From Streptomyces solicavernae (GTDB lineage: Bacteria > Actinomycetota > Actinomycetes > Streptomycetales > Streptomycetaceae), in NCBI RefSeq assembly GCF_029968095.1, contig NZ_JASCIR010000022.1, positions 1 through 64,000 of the forward strand: a stretch of 64,000 nucleotides of DNA, written 5' to 3'. The notes beneath the pieces were generated by a model, which was given only the letters and a program-made list of their open reading frames with translations, had not been told where the DNA came from and made no database searches. This document shows, one piece after another, positions 1 through 11,365 of the stretch (position 1 is the first letter of the stretch; each line of letters begins with the position of its first letter). The translations under genes and the position numbers were made by a program.

Positions 1-32
1 TCCTTGCCCTGCTCCGCAGCGGCTTCGTTTCC

Positions 33-52
33 CCCCCACCTAAAGGTGGGGG
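33..52. other. Short perfect hairpin at window edge
   Basis: CCCCCACC (33-40) and GGTGGGGG (45-52) form a perfect 8-bp stem around a TAAA loop. It is followed by a strong Shine-Dalgarno-like GAAGGAG (60-66) and an ATG at 72. No convincing protein follows that ATG: the frame is arginine/proline-rich and runs antisense into the end of pobA. The hairpin may be the terminator of a gene left of the window or of pobA read from the right. Seen in sequence; role is inference. Confidence 0.4.
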
Positions 53-201
53 TACCCACGAAGGAGACAGGATGGACGTGAACATTCGACGGCATGGACA
101 TGAACAGCTGCGGCGCCGTGATGCCGCCCCTGCGCGACGCCCCGGGGCTCGGCCCGACCGCGGCGGCCGGGGCTCGGCCCGACCGCCGTGCCCGCGCCCG
201 C

Positions 202-1395
202 TCAGTCGGGGATCGGCAACCCTGTGTAGTTCTCGGCCAGCTCGGCCGCCGCGTGCGTCGAGTTCGCCACCCGCTCCAGCTGGGCGAGCTGGAGCCGGGT
301 GTCGAACGCGCTCTGCCCGGGGTCGGTGTGCAGCGTCGTCGTCATGAAGTACGAGAAGTGCTCGGCGCGCCAGACCCGGCGCAGGCAGGTGTCCGAGTAC
401 GCGTCGAGGAGTCCGGTGGCCCCGTCGCGGTACCGGGCGGCGAGGGCGCGGGCCAGGACGATCACGTCGGCCGCGGCGAGGTTGAGGCCCTTGGCGCCGG
501 TGGGCGGCACGATGTGCGCGGCGTCGCCGGCGAGCAGGACGTGCCCGTACCGCATGGGTTCGGTGACGTGGCTGCGCATCGGGAGGACCGACTTGGCGGT
601 GACGGGGCCGCGCTGCAGCCGCCGGCCCGGCTCGGCGTCGAGGGCGAAGCGGGCGTCCAGCTCGTCCCAGATCCGTTCGTTGGGCCAGTCCGCAGGGTCG
701 GTGCCGTTGGGAACCTGGAGGTAGAGGCGGCTGACGCTCGGCGAGCGCATGCTGGCGAGGGCGAAGCCGCGCTCCGAGTGGGCGTAGATCAACTCGTCGT
801 AGACGGGCGGGGCTTCGGCGAGGATGCCGAGCCAGGAGTAGGGATAGACGCGTTCGTACGTGCTGCGCACCGCGTCCGGGACGGCGTTCCTCACGACGCC
901 GTGGAAGCCGTCGCAGCCGACGACATAATCGCAGGTGAGGGTGTGTTCGCGGCCCTCGTGGCGGTAGTGGACGACAGGGCGTGCGGTGTCCGCGCCGGTG
1001 ACCTCGCGCACCTCGGCCTCGAACAGCAGCGGGCCGCCTTCGGCGAGCTGGAGGGCGACGAGGTCCTTGACGACCTCGGTCTGCGCGTACACCGTCACGC
1101 GCCGGCCGCCGGTCAGGGCGGGGAAGTCGACGCGGTGGGCGCGGCGGCCGAAGCGCAGCTCGATGCCGTCGTGCTCGATGCCCTCGCGGTCGAGGCGGGC
1201 CCCGGCACCGGCGGCGCGCAGGGCGTCCACGGTGGGCTGCTCCAGGATTCCGGCGCGCTGGCGGCGCTCGACGTAGGCCCGGTCCCGGCTCTCCAGGACG
1301 ACGGTGTCGACGCCGGCGCGGTGCAGCAGCCGGGCGAGGAGCAGGCCGGCCGGTCCCGCGCCGACGATCGCGACACTCGTGTGCTCGGGATGCAT
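202..1395 (-). CDS. pobA: 4-hydroxybenzoate 3-monooxygenase
   Basis: FAD-dependent hydroxylase that converts 4-hydroxybenzoate to protocatechuate with NADPH and O2, feeding the beta-ketoadipate pathway in the cytoplasm. The 397-residue product matches the usual length near 390-400. It shows the N-terminal FAD dinucleotide motif VGAGPAGLLLARLL (about residues 11-24), the VVGCDGFHG segment, and the second FAD motif LLAGDAAHIVPPTGAKGLNL. The ATG at 1395 follows a clear AGGAGG (complement of 1404-1409). It is divergent from a double-IclR regulator with 140 bp between starts, which strongly suggests the two form a regulator-target pair. No protocatechuate-branch genes are in the window, so the rest of the pathway is elsewhere. 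Confidence 0.93.
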   Translation of the reverse strand: MHPEHTSVAIVGAGPAGLLLARLLHRAGVDTVVLESRDRAYVERRQRAGILEQPTVDALRAAGAGARLDREGIEHDGIELRFGRRAHRVDFPALTGGRRVTVYAQTEVVKDLVALQLAEGGPLLFEAEVREVTGADTARPVVHYRHEGREHTLTCDYVVGCDGFHGVVRNAVPDAVRSTYERVYPYSWLGILAEAPPVYDELIYAHSERGFALASMRSPSVSRLYLQVPNGTDPADWPNERIWDELDARFALDAEPGRRLQRGPVTAKSVLPMRSHVTEPMRYGHVLLAGDAAHIVPPTGAKGLNLAAADVIVLARALAARYRDGATGLLDAYSDTCLRRVWRAEHFSYFMTTTLHTDPGQSAFDTRLQLAQLERVANSTHAAAELAENYTGLPIPD

Positions 1396-1419
1396 CTGAG
1401 AGGCCTCCTGGTAAGCTGT

Positions 1420-1434
1420 GTTCGCACAGTGAAC
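1420..1434. promoter_or_regulatory. Candidate IclR-type operator in pobA promoter
   Basis: GTTCGCACAGTGAAC is an interrupted inverted repeat (GTTC-N7-GAAC) lying just upstream of the pobA ribosome-binding site, in the shared divergent region. Its form resembles sites bound by IclR-family regulators. Binding by the adjacent regulator is inference. Confidence 0.5.
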
Positions 1435-1535
1435 TTTGATTCATTCCTGAAGCGCCCCGAGTCTGCGCGCGCCCGGTCCCGATGTCAACGGCCCGGTCCG
1501 GCGTACGGCTCGACGGCATCACAGCGGAGCAGCCC

Positions 1536-3224
1536 ATGACCGTCACACCCCCGTCCGCCGACCCGGGCGGACCGCCACCGGAGGCCGTCGGCCCGCTGCT
1601 GCGCGGGGTCGCCGTGCTGCGCGCCCTGGCCGCCGCCGACGGCCGCCGCCCGGTCGGCGAGCTGGTCCGCGCCACCGGTCTGGCCCGCTCCACCGTCGAC
1701 CGGGCCACCGCGACGCTGGCCCGTATGGGGTACGTACGCCTCGACGGGCACAGCGCGACGCTCGCCCCGCGCCTGATGGAGCTCGGCAACGCCTACCTCG
1801 CCGCGTCGCACGTGCCGGGTCCGCTCGGGCCGCTCGCCGAGCAACTCGCCGACGAGCTGGACGAGTCGGTGTCCCTGGCCGTGCCGGACCGGGACGGGAT
1901 CCGGTTCGTGCACCAGTCGGCGCGCCGCCGCGCCCTGTCGCTGTCGTTCCGCATCGGCGACCTGCTGCCCGCCGAACGCACCGCGCCCGGCGCCCTGTTC
2001 GCCGCCGACTGGACCGACGAGCAGTGGACCGGCTGGCGCGAGCGGCGCGCCGCCGACCCGCTGGACCAGGGCTTCCCGGCCGTTCCGGAGCGCCCTGCGG
2101 CCGACGCCGAACGGCCTCGACTCGCCGTTCCCGCCGAGGAGTTCGAGGCGCGGGCCGCCGAGGCGCGGGGCGCCGGGCTCGCCGTCGACGACCAGCTGAT
2201 CGAGCCGGGCCTGGTCGCGCTCGCGCTGCCGGTGCGCGACCCGGAGGGCCGTACGGTATGCGCGCTGAGCGTGGTCAGCCACACCAGTCGGCACACCGCG
2301 GCGTCCCTGCGCCGCTCGCTGCTGCCCGGGGCGCGGCGCACGGTCGCCGCGATGGAGCGGGCCCTGCGGGCGCCCGTCGCCCCGCGCGCCCGCCCGGAAC
2401 CGGGGCTCGCCGGCTGGACCGCCGCGTCCAAGCAGGAGTCGGGCTCCGGGTTCGTGGAGTCCCTGGCCCGCGGCCTGACCGTACTGACCGCCTTCGACGA
2501 GGGCCGGGACGCGCTCAGCCTGTCCGCCGTCGCCGAGGCCACCGGGCTCGCCCGCGCCACCGCACGCCGGGCCCTGCTGAGCTTCGAGCACCTCGGTCTG
2601 GTCCGCCGCGACGGGCGGGAGTTCCGGCTCACGCCGCGCGTCCTCGACCTCGGGCACGCGCCGCTGTCGCGCTGCACGCTGCCGGAGATCGCCGCGCCGC
2701 ATCTGGCCGCGCTGGTACGGACGGTGCACGACTCGGCGTCGCTCGCCGTGCTCGACGGGGACGCCATCCGGTACACGGCGCGCGTCGCCACCAGCCGCAT
2801 CATGAGCGTCCACCTCACCATCGGCACCCGCCTGCCCGCGTACGCGGCGTCCCTGGGCCGCGTCCTGCTCGCCGACCTGCCCGCCGCGGAGCGCGCGACG
2901 CTGCTCGACGGCAGTGAACTACGCCCCCTGACCCCGCACACGGTCACCGAACGAGCCGCACTCGACGCCCTCCTCGACGATGTCCGTACGGCCCAGCACG
3001 CCCTGGTCGACGAGGAGTTGGAGGAGGGCCTGCGCTCCCTCGCGGTGCCCGTGCGGGACGCGTCCGGGCGGGCCGTGGCCGCCGTGAACGTCGCCATGCA
3101 CAGCAGCCGGCGCACGCCCGCGCAGGTCCGGGCGGAGGTACTGCCTCAGCTGCGGGCCACGGCGGCGCGGATCGAGGCGGAGCTGCGGATCGCGGGGCGG
3201 TTCTCGCGGATCGCGACGGCTTGA
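1536..3224 (+). CDS. Tandem-domain IclR regulator, PobR-like
   Basis: Transcription regulator of 562 residues made of two complete IclR units in one chain. Each has a winged helix-turn-helix (first near residues 20-80, with GELVRATGLARSTVDRATAT; second near 310-370, with LSAVAEATGLARATARRALL) and an IclR effector-binding domain. A normal IclR protein is about 250 residues. The ATG at 1536 is preferred over 1482 because GGAG at 1526-1529 sits 6 nt ahead of it. Divergence from pobA and the operator-like repeat between them point to aromatic-acid control. A tandem-IclR PobR has, to my memory, been described in Streptomyces coelicolor; assignment of this gene to that role is inference. Confidence 0.85.
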   Translation: MTVTPPSADPGGPPPEAVGPLLRGVAVLRALAAADGRRPVGELVRATGLARSTVDRATATLARMGYVRLDGHSATLAPRLMELGNAYLAASHVPGPLGPLAEQLADELDESVSLAVPDRDGIRFVHQSARRRALSLSFRIGDLLPAERTAPGALFAADWTDEQWTGWRERRAADPLDQGFPAVPERPAADAERPRLAVPAEEFEARAAEARGAGLAVDDQLIEPGLVALALPVRDPEGRTVCALSVVSHTSRHTAASLRRSLLPGARRTVAAMERALRAPVAPRARPEPGLAGWTAASKQESGSGFVESLARGLTVLTAFDEGRDALSLSAVAEATGLARATARRALLSFEHLGLVRRDGREFRLTPRVLDLGHAPLSRCTLPEIAAPHLAALVRTVHDSASLAVLDGDAIRYTARVATSRIMSVHLTIGTRLPAYAASLGRVLLADLPAAERATLLDGSELRPLTPHTVTERAALDALLDDVRTAQHALVDEELEEGLRSLAVPVRDASGRAVAAVNVAMHSSRRTPAQVRAEVLPQLRATAARIEAELRIAGRFSRIATA

Positions 3225-3417
3225 GGGCGGCCGCGCCACCGGGCCTCCCCGCGGCCTGCCGCTCCGGAATCCCGCGGCCTCCTGGGCCATCGTCGTGGCC
3301 GACGCGAGGGACTTGCGGCAAGCCTTTGACGCCTGCTCGCCGGAGGCGGTCGCCGGGCGCGTCCGGTCGGCCGTGGACGCGGTGTTCCGGGCGCTGCCGG
3401 GGGTGCGTAGTCCCGCC

Positions 3418-4533
3418 TCAGCCGCGCGGACGCCGTTCCGGCACCGGCAGGTCGCGCCGGAGGCGGTCGAACAGCTCCCGCGCGGCCGGCTCGTCCCAGC
3501 GGATCGCGCTGCCCTGCGGGGTGGGGATACCGACGGCCGCCACCGGCACGGTGATGCGCCGGCCGCTGCCGTCCGTGACGCCCCGCACCGCCCGTACCAT
3601 CGACGCCAGTTGACGCAACGTCATGTCCCGGTCGACGACGAGGGCGTCCAGGCCCGCGCCGAGCGCCGGGTACAGGGCCGTCGGGTCGAGCACCGTGTCC
3701 GCGGCGGCGGCGCGCTTCGCGAGGGCGGTGAGGAACTTCTGCTGGTTGCGGGTGCGGCCCAGGTCGCCGTCGGCCTCCTGGTGGCGCTGCCGTACGAACG
3801 CGAGGGACTGGGCGCCGTCCAGGAGCCGGCAGCCTTTCCGCAGGTCGGCGCCGGACTTCTCGTCGCGGATGTCGCGCTGCAGACACATCGGTACGCCGCC
3901 CACCGCGTCGACGACCTTCACGAACCCGGCGAGGCCGATCTCCGCGTAGTGGTCGATGCGCAGCCCGGTGTTGAACTCGACAGTACGGGCGAGGAGTTCG
4001 GGCCCGCCGCGGGAGAAGGCGGCGTTGAGCTTGCTCTTCGCGGGCTCGGTGCGCTTGCCGGTGGAGGTGCGCAGATGCGCGGGCACCGTCACCCAGGAGT
4101 CGCGGGGCAGGCTGACCATGGTGGTGCCAAAGGCACCGGTGTGCAGCAGGATCATGGAGTCCGTCCGGCGCCCGGACACCGACCCCGTGTGCAGCTCCCG
4201 CTGTTCCTCCGCGGTGAGGCCCGCGCGGCTGTCGGAGCCGACGATCAGGTACGTGGTGCCCTTGCCGGGCGGCGGGCGGTGGCCGTACGCGCCGAGGTCG
4301 ACGTCGCGGTTGAGGCGGGTCCCGGCCCAGGCGTACGTGCCGAGCGGGGTGGCCACGAGGAGCGCGAGCAGGAACAGGAACGCGCGGCGCAGGGGCCGGC
4401 GTCGCCTGCGGCGACGGGGCCGGGAGCGGGCCCGGCGCGGCGGCGGGCGGAGCGGCACCTCCTCCTCGCGCTGTTCCTGCCGAAGCGGCCCGGCCACCTG
4501 CACCACCGGCCCTGCGTCGCGCGGTTCACGCAT
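3418..4533 (-). CDS. LytR-CpsA-Psr family wall-polymer ligase
   Basis: 371 residues. An arginine-rich cytoplasmic N-terminus (with a PRRRRRRR run) leads into one membrane anchor (AFLFLLALLVATPLGTYAWA, about residues 50-70) and then an extracellular LCP domain. Characteristic segments are visible: YLIVGSDSRAG, GRRTDSMILLH, MVSLPRDSWV and a later FVRQRHQEADGDLGRTRNQQ. LCP enzymes transfer undecaprenyl-pyrophosphate-linked polymers such as teichoic acids or arabinogalactan to peptidoglycan. It begins 30 bp after the end of a membrane glycosyltransferase on the same strand, so the pair is probably one operon making and attaching a surface polysaccharide. Which polymer is attached cannot be read from the sequence. 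Confidence 0.88.
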   Translation of the reverse strand: MREPRDAGPVVQVAGPLRQEQREEEVPLRPPPRRARSRPRRRRRRRPLRRAFLFLLALLVATPLGTYAWAGTRLNRDVDLGAYGHRPPPGKGTTYLIVGSDSRAGLTAEEQRELHTGSVSGRRTDSMILLHTGAFGTTMVSLPRDSWVTVPAHLRTSTGKRTEPAKSKLNAAFSRGGPELLARTVEFNTGLRIDHYAEIGLAGFVKVVDAVGGVPMCLQRDIRDEKSGADLRKGCRLLDGAQSLAFVRQRHQEADGDLGRTRNQQKFLTALAKRAAAADTVLDPTALYPALGAGLDALVVDRDMTLRQLASMVRAVRGVTDGSGRRITVPVAAVGIPTPQGSAIRWDEPAARELFDRLRRDLPVPERRPRG

Positions 4534-4563
4534 GACGGGATCGTCTCCCTTCGTCGTACGGCG

Positions 4564-6003
4564 TCAACGGACTGAGGTCAGCGGGCGGCGGCCGGACTCC
4601 TCCAGGAGGTGCTGGTCGCCGGTGCCGGAGCGGAGCATGCGCTGCCACTTCAGGCGGGTGCCGAGCAGCGCGGTGATCACCGACTGGATGACCACCAGGT
4701 AGAGCAGCTGCCGGTAGACGAACAACTGCAGCGGCAGCGACCACAGTGCGCGCAGCCGCTCCCCGTCGAGCCGCAGCGCGTACCCGGCGGTGATCAGCTG
4801 TACGACGAGGAAGCCGAGCCACACCACCAGGGCCTCGGTGGGGTCGCGGAAGCACAGCCCGTACAGCGCGAACACGTCCACGACCGGCGCGAACAGCGGC
4901 AGGACCACCTGGAACAGGGTGAGATAGGTGAGCCCACGGCGGCCGAACCGCCCGGCCGGACCCACCTCGGCCAGGGACCTGCGGTGCTTCCACATCGACT
5001 GCAGGGTGCCGTAGCACCAGCGGTAGCGCTGTCGCCACAACTGGCCGAGGGTGCTGGGGACTTCGGTCCAGGCGATCGCGCACTCCTCGTACACCACGCG
5101 CCAGCCCGCCCGCCACAGCGACATGGTGAGGTCGGTGTCCTCGGCGAGGGTGTCCTCGCTGACACCGCCCACGCCCATCAGGGCGTCGCGCCGGAACGCG
5201 CCGATGGCGCCGGGCACGGTCGGCATGCACTCCAGGACCTCGAACATGCGGCGGTCCAGGTTGAAGCCGATCACGTACTCCAGGTGCTGCCAACGGCCGA
5301 GCAGGGAACGGCGGTTGCCGACCTTGGTGTTGCCGCTGACCGCGCCGACGGCGGGGTGGGCGAGCGGCTGGACGAGACGGTGGAGCGCGTCCGGCTCGAA
5401 GACCGTGTCCGCGTCGACCATCACCACGATGTCGTGCCGGGCGTGCCCGAGGCCGGTGTTGAGGGCGCCGGGTTTGCCGCCGTTGGGTCGGCGGACGAGG
5501 GTGACGCACGGGTCGTCGATGGCGTCGACGATCTCCGCGGTGCGGTCGGTGGAGCCGTCGTCGATCACGACGATCTGCAGGCGCGGGTAGCGGGAGGCGA
5601 GCAGGGAGTGCACGGTGGCGCCGATGCCAGCCTCCTCGTTGTGCGCGGGCACGAGGACGGTGACGGGTTCGAGCACCTCCCGCAGCCGGGGCGCGCCGGG
5701 CCTGAGCCGGTCGACGCGGCGCACATGGGCGCGCGCGAACACGGCGAGCAGCAGCAGCCGCAGCACACCGAGCGCACCCGCCACGCCGAGCACCCAGGCC
5801 ATGGCGCGGGTGAGGGCGTGCCCGAGGGTCTGCGCCCACAACAGGCCCTCGCCCTTGAGGCGTTCGGTCACGCCGACCGGGGTGGTGAGCGTGGGCCGGC
5901 CGAGCCCGGCGGTGACGGTGCTGAACTTGTCGACGCGCGGGTTGCCGAGCAGCGCCCGCGCCTCCCGGTAGCCGAGTTCGGTGTGGCTGTACTGCCGGAT
6001 CAC
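4564..6003 (-). CDS. Membrane glycosyltransferase family 2, probably truncated fusion
   Basis: Processive GT2 synthase of the NodC/chitin-synthase type. Seen: one N-terminal membrane helix, VTVLVPAHNEE and VIDDGSTDRT, the VMVDADT metal site, EDTDL, and QRYRWCYG (the QxxRW motif), then several C-terminal membrane helices. The first ~70 residues (YSHTELGYREARALLGN, then FSTVTAGLGRP) resemble the linker that follows a polysaccharide deacetylase domain in the bifunctional deacetylase-GT2 proteins of actinomycetes, yet no deacetylase precedes it. An upstream ATG at 6150 falls inside a dispersed Streptomyces repeat and translates as the repeat (AAQFPAPL), so I place the start at GTG 6003; this start is uncertain. 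Probably co-transcribed with the downstream LCP gene. Confidence 0.75.
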   Translation of the reverse strand: MIRQYSHTELGYREARALLGNPRVDKFSTVTAGLGRPTLTTPVGVTERLKGEGLLWAQTLGHALTRAMAWVLGVAGALGVLRLLLLAVFARAHVRRVDRLRPGAPRLREVLEPVTVLVPAHNEEAGIGATVHSLLASRYPRLQIVVIDDGSTDRTAEIVDAIDDPCVTLVRRPNGGKPGALNTGLGHARHDIVVMVDADTVFEPDALHRLVQPLAHPAVGAVSGNTKVGNRRSLLGRWQHLEYVIGFNLDRRMFEVLECMPTVPGAIGAFRRDALMGVGGVSEDTLAEDTDLTMSLWRAGWRVVYEECAIAWTEVPSTLGQLWRQRYRWCYGTLQSMWKHRRSLAEVGPAGRFGRRGLTYLTLFQVVLPLFAPVVDVFALYGLCFRDPTEALVVWLGFLVVQLITAGYALRLDGERLRALWSLPLQLFVYRQLLYLVVIQSVITALLGTRLKWQRMLRSGTGDQHLLEESGRRPLTSVR

Positions 6004-6125
6004 GCCCTCGGCGGGTCTGCGGGACCGCGCATGATCGCAGCGGGCACCGCACTCGCGGTGGCCTTGCTGCCCGTGGTCCAGGCGATCCTGCTGGTGGCGG
6101 CCATGGCGTCGGCGTGAGCCTGTTA

Positions 6126-6198
6126 GGGGCGCGGGGAACTGCGCAGCCACGACGGCGCGAAAGCCGAAAGAAGGCCGGGGTCCGGGGCCGAGCCCCGG
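6126..6198. repeat. Dispersed Streptomyces intergenic repeat plus hairpin
   Basis: GGGGCGCGGGGAACTGCGC (6126-6144) is identical to a copy at 23404-23422 and is a sequence I recognise as common between Streptomyces genes. It is followed by a strong hairpin, CCGGGGC (6182-6188) / GCCCCGG (6192-6198), with the same stem as one at 11580-11596. It lies between the end of meaB and the truncated glycosyltransferase and probably works as a transcription terminator for meaB. Confidence 0.7.
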
Positions 6199-6208
6199 GG
6201 GTCGGACC

Positions 6209-7231
6209 TCAGTCCCGGAACGCCCGCAGGATCTCCTCCGCCGCCAGCGTGGCCGTCAACTCCCCCTCGCGTACGCGCTGTTCAAGGTCGGGCGCGACCT
6301 CCCGTACCTTCGGGTCGGCGCGCAGGCGTTCCATCAGGACGTCGTGGACCATGTTCCAGGTCCAGTCGACCTGCTGGTCGCGGCGCTTCGCGGCGAGGCG
6401 GCCCGTGGAGTCGAGGAGTGCGCGGTGCTGTTCCAGGCGCTCCCAGACCGTGTCGAGGCCGGTGGTCTCGCGGGCGCTGCACGACAGGACCGGCGGGGTC
6501 CAGGCGGCGTCGGCGAGTGGGGTCTCCCCTGGTCGAGCGGAGCCGAGAGTTTGGGGATGCATCAGGCGCAGCGCGCCCGCGAGTTCACGCGCGGCCGCGC
6601 GGGCGTCGCGTTCGTGCGGACCGTCCGCCTTGTTGACGGCGAGCACGTCGGCCAGCTCCAGGACGCCCTTCTTGATGCCCTGCAGCTGATCGCCCGTACG
6701 GGCAAGCGTGAGCAGCAGGAACGAGTCGACCATGTTGGCGACGGCCGTCTCGGACTGCCCGACGCCGACGGTCTCCACGAGGATCACGTCGTACCCGGCC
6801 GCCTCCATGACCACCATCGACTCGCGCGTCGCCTTCGCCACCCCGCCGAGCGTGCCCGCGCTCGGCGAGGGCCGCACGAACGCGTTCGGGTCGACGGACA
6901 GGCGCTCCATCCGGGTCTTGTCGCCCAGGATGGAGCCGCCCGTACGGGTCGAGGACGGGTCGACGGCGAGGACCGCGACCCGGTGGCCGAGTGAGGTGAG
7001 CAGCGTGCCGAGCGCGTCGATGAACGTCGACTTCCCGACCCCCGGCACCCCGCTGATGCCGATCCGCCGGGCCCGCCCGGAGTGCGGAAGCAGCCGCGTC
7101 AGCAACTCCTGGGCGTGGGTGCGGTGGTCGGGCCGGGTGGACTCGACGAGGGTGATGGCGCGCGCGATGTGCGCCCGCTTCCCGTCGAGGACACCCTTCG
7201 CACAGCTGTCGATGTCGATCGGCTTCGGCAT
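6209..7231 (-). CDS. meaB: Methylmalonyl-CoA mutase-associated GTPase
   Basis: G-protein chaperone (340 residues) that guards adenosylcobalamin loading of methylmalonyl-CoA mutase and helps eject damaged cofactor. The ArgK/MeaB-type P-loop is GVPGVGKSTF near residues 60-70, followed by VLAVDPSSTRTGGSILGDKT and the NKAD specificity motif in the VLAVNKADG segment. Length is normal for the family. Its ATG lies 4 bp after the mutB stop, and the order mutA-mutB-meaB on the minus strand is the standard actinobacterial operon, which makes the assignment firm. Confidence 0.95.
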   Translation of the reverse strand: MPKPIDIDSCAKGVLDGKRAHIARAITLVESTRPDHRTHAQELLTRLLPHSGRARRIGISGVPGVGKSTFIDALGTLLTSLGHRVAVLAVDPSSTRTGGSILGDKTRMERLSVDPNAFVRPSPSAGTLGGVAKATRESMVVMEAAGYDVILVETVGVGQSETAVANMVDSFLLLTLARTGDQLQGIKKGVLELADVLAVNKADGPHERDARAAARELAGALRLMHPQTLGSARPGETPLADAAWTPPVLSCSARETTGLDTVWERLEQHRALLDSTGRLAAKRRDQQVDWTWNMVHDVLMERLRADPKVREVAPDLEQRVREGELTATLAAEEILRAFRD

Positions 7232-7235
7232 CGGA

Positions 7236-9526
<2,291 letters not shown>

Positions 9527-9527
<1 letters not shown>

Positions 9528-11365
9528 CACGCCACTCCCATGCGGTCGAGGGTGGAGGTGAGGACGGTGACCGCGTCGCAGCCGGCGTGCACGTACGCGT
9601 CGACGCCGGGGCGCTCGGCGGGCTTCCCGGCGAGGAACACCCGCTGGGCGCCGGCCGCCTGGAGGGCCTTGGCGACGGCCTCCGCCTGCTCCTCGTACAG
9701 CGCGTCGCTGGAGCAGAGGCAGGCGACGCCCGCGCCGCCGGCCTTGAACGCCTCGGCGACGGTGTCCGCGTCCACGGAGACCGGGTCGTGCACCGCCTCG
9801 ATGCCGCCCGCCTGGAACAGGTTCGCGGCGAACGTGGCGCGCGCGGTGTGAGCGGCGGCCGAACCGAGCGCGGCGATGAACACCTTGGGGCGGGCGCCGG
9901 TGGTGTCGAGGTGGGCGTCGGAGCGGGCGCGCAGCGCCTCGTACTGCTCGTCGCGGCGCACCCTCGGCAGTCCGCCGGTGAGCGGCGCCGGGGCGGGCTC
10001 GCGGAGGACGGGCTTCTCGGCGAGGTGCGGGAACTCGCTGACGCCGGTGACGGGTTCGCGGCGGGTGGCGAGCTTGGCGCTGCGCGCGGCCCAGGTGGCG
10101 GCGAGGCGGTCGGGTACGAAACCGGAGCGCAGGGCGGAGGCCTGGCCGCCCTCGCGCTCGATCTCCTGGAAGAACTCCCAGGCGGCGTGGGCGAGTTCGT
10201 CGGTCAGCCGCTCCACGTACCAGGAGCCGCCCGCGGGGTCGATGACCTGTCCGAGGTGCGACTCCTCCAGGAGGATCGTGGACGTGTTGCGGGCGATGCG
10301 CCGGGCGAACGCGTCGGGCAGGCCCAGCGCCTCGTCGAAGGGCAGCACGGTCACGGAGTCCGCGCCGCCGACCCCGGCGGCGAGGGTGGCGACCGTGGTG
10401 CGCAGCATGTTCACCCACGGGTCACGCCGCGTCATCATCACCGACGAGGTGACGGCGTGCTGGCGCTGCGCGCCGTCCGCGGGTGCCCCGCAGACCTCCG
10501 CGATCCGCGCCCAGAGGCGGCGCGCGGCGCGCAGCTTGGCGATGGTCAGGAACTGGTCGGCGGTGGCCGCGTACCGGAACTCCAGCTGACCGAGGGCCTG
10601 TCGGAGGTCGAGCCCGGCCGCGGTGAGCTGCCGCAGGTAGGCGAGCCCGGTGGCGAGGGAGCAGCCGAGCTCCTCGGCGGCGGAGGCACCGGCCTCGTGG
10701 TACGGCAGGGCGTCCACGGCGAGGGCGCGGATGCCGGGGTAGTCGCGGGCGCAGCGGGCGGCGAGTGCGGCGGCGGGTGCGGCGTCCAACTCCTCGCCGG
10801 TGCGGGCCTCGTGGCCGAGCGGGTCGGCGCCCAGGGTGCCGGCGGCCTGCTCGCCGGTCACGCCGCGCTCGGCGTACAGGCGCAGCAACTCCGCGGCGGC
10901 CCCGGCGTATCCGGCGCCCGCGTCGAGGGCGACCGGGGCGAGGTCGAGGTACACGCCGTCGAGGGCGCGGGCGAGGCCGGAGGCGGGCATGCCGGTGAGC
11001 CACACGGAGGTGGTGCCGTTCTCCAGGTCGGCGAGGACCGCCTCGTTGGCGCGGGCCGGGTCGGCGTCGGCGTGCCGCTGCCGTACGTCCCAGCCCGCGG
11101 CGGCACCGCCCTGCGGCCTGCCGCCCCGTACGTACGGGGCGAAGCCGGGGTGGCCGGTGTCCGGCGCGGGGTCGTGGGACGTGTAGAGGGGGCGGGTGCT
11201 GAGCCCGTCCTCAAGTGCGGTGGAGAGGGCGTCTTCGGCCGCCGTGCCCGAGAATTCCTTGCCCGACTTGCGCAGCACGCCCGACACCAGGGCCTGCCAC
11301 TGCTCGTGGGTCGCATCAGGGAACTCGGCGGCCAGCGAAAGCCCGTCGTCAGGCAGGACCGTCAT
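9527..11365 (-). CDS. mutA: Methylmalonyl-CoA mutase small subunit
   Basis: 612-residue partner of MutB in the heterodimeric mutase. It has the same two-domain fold but is non-catalytic: the C-terminal domain reads FIAALGSAAAHTARATFAAN where MutB carries DGHDRG, so the cobalt-ligating histidine motif is missing, as expected for this subunit. The internal segments RIARNTSTILLEESHLGQVI and DPAGGSWYVERLTDELA mirror those of MutB. First gene of the mutA-mutB-meaB operon; the stop overlaps the mutB start by one base. No strong ribosome-binding site is visible at the ATG at 11365. The 300 bp upstream hold a hairpin and the end of a P450 gene, and any promoter is unidentified. Confidence 0.94.

Noticed and set aside
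3225..3417. Protein-like plus-strand segment (ADARDLRQAFDACSPEAVAG) after the IclR gene
   Set aside because: No start or ribosome-binding site; runs into antisense LCP gene. Could be a relic but cannot be supported.
6031..6117. A 28-codon hydrophobic plus-strand ORF (begins MIAAGTALAVALLP)
   Set aside because: Plausible membrane peptide but no clear ribosome-binding site and it overlaps the GT2 upstream region; too short to support.
6004..6150. Upstream extension of the GT2 gene to ATG 6150
   Set aside because: The extension starts inside the dispersed repeat and translates to repeat sequence followed by a His/Arg-rich run unlike any GT2 protein.
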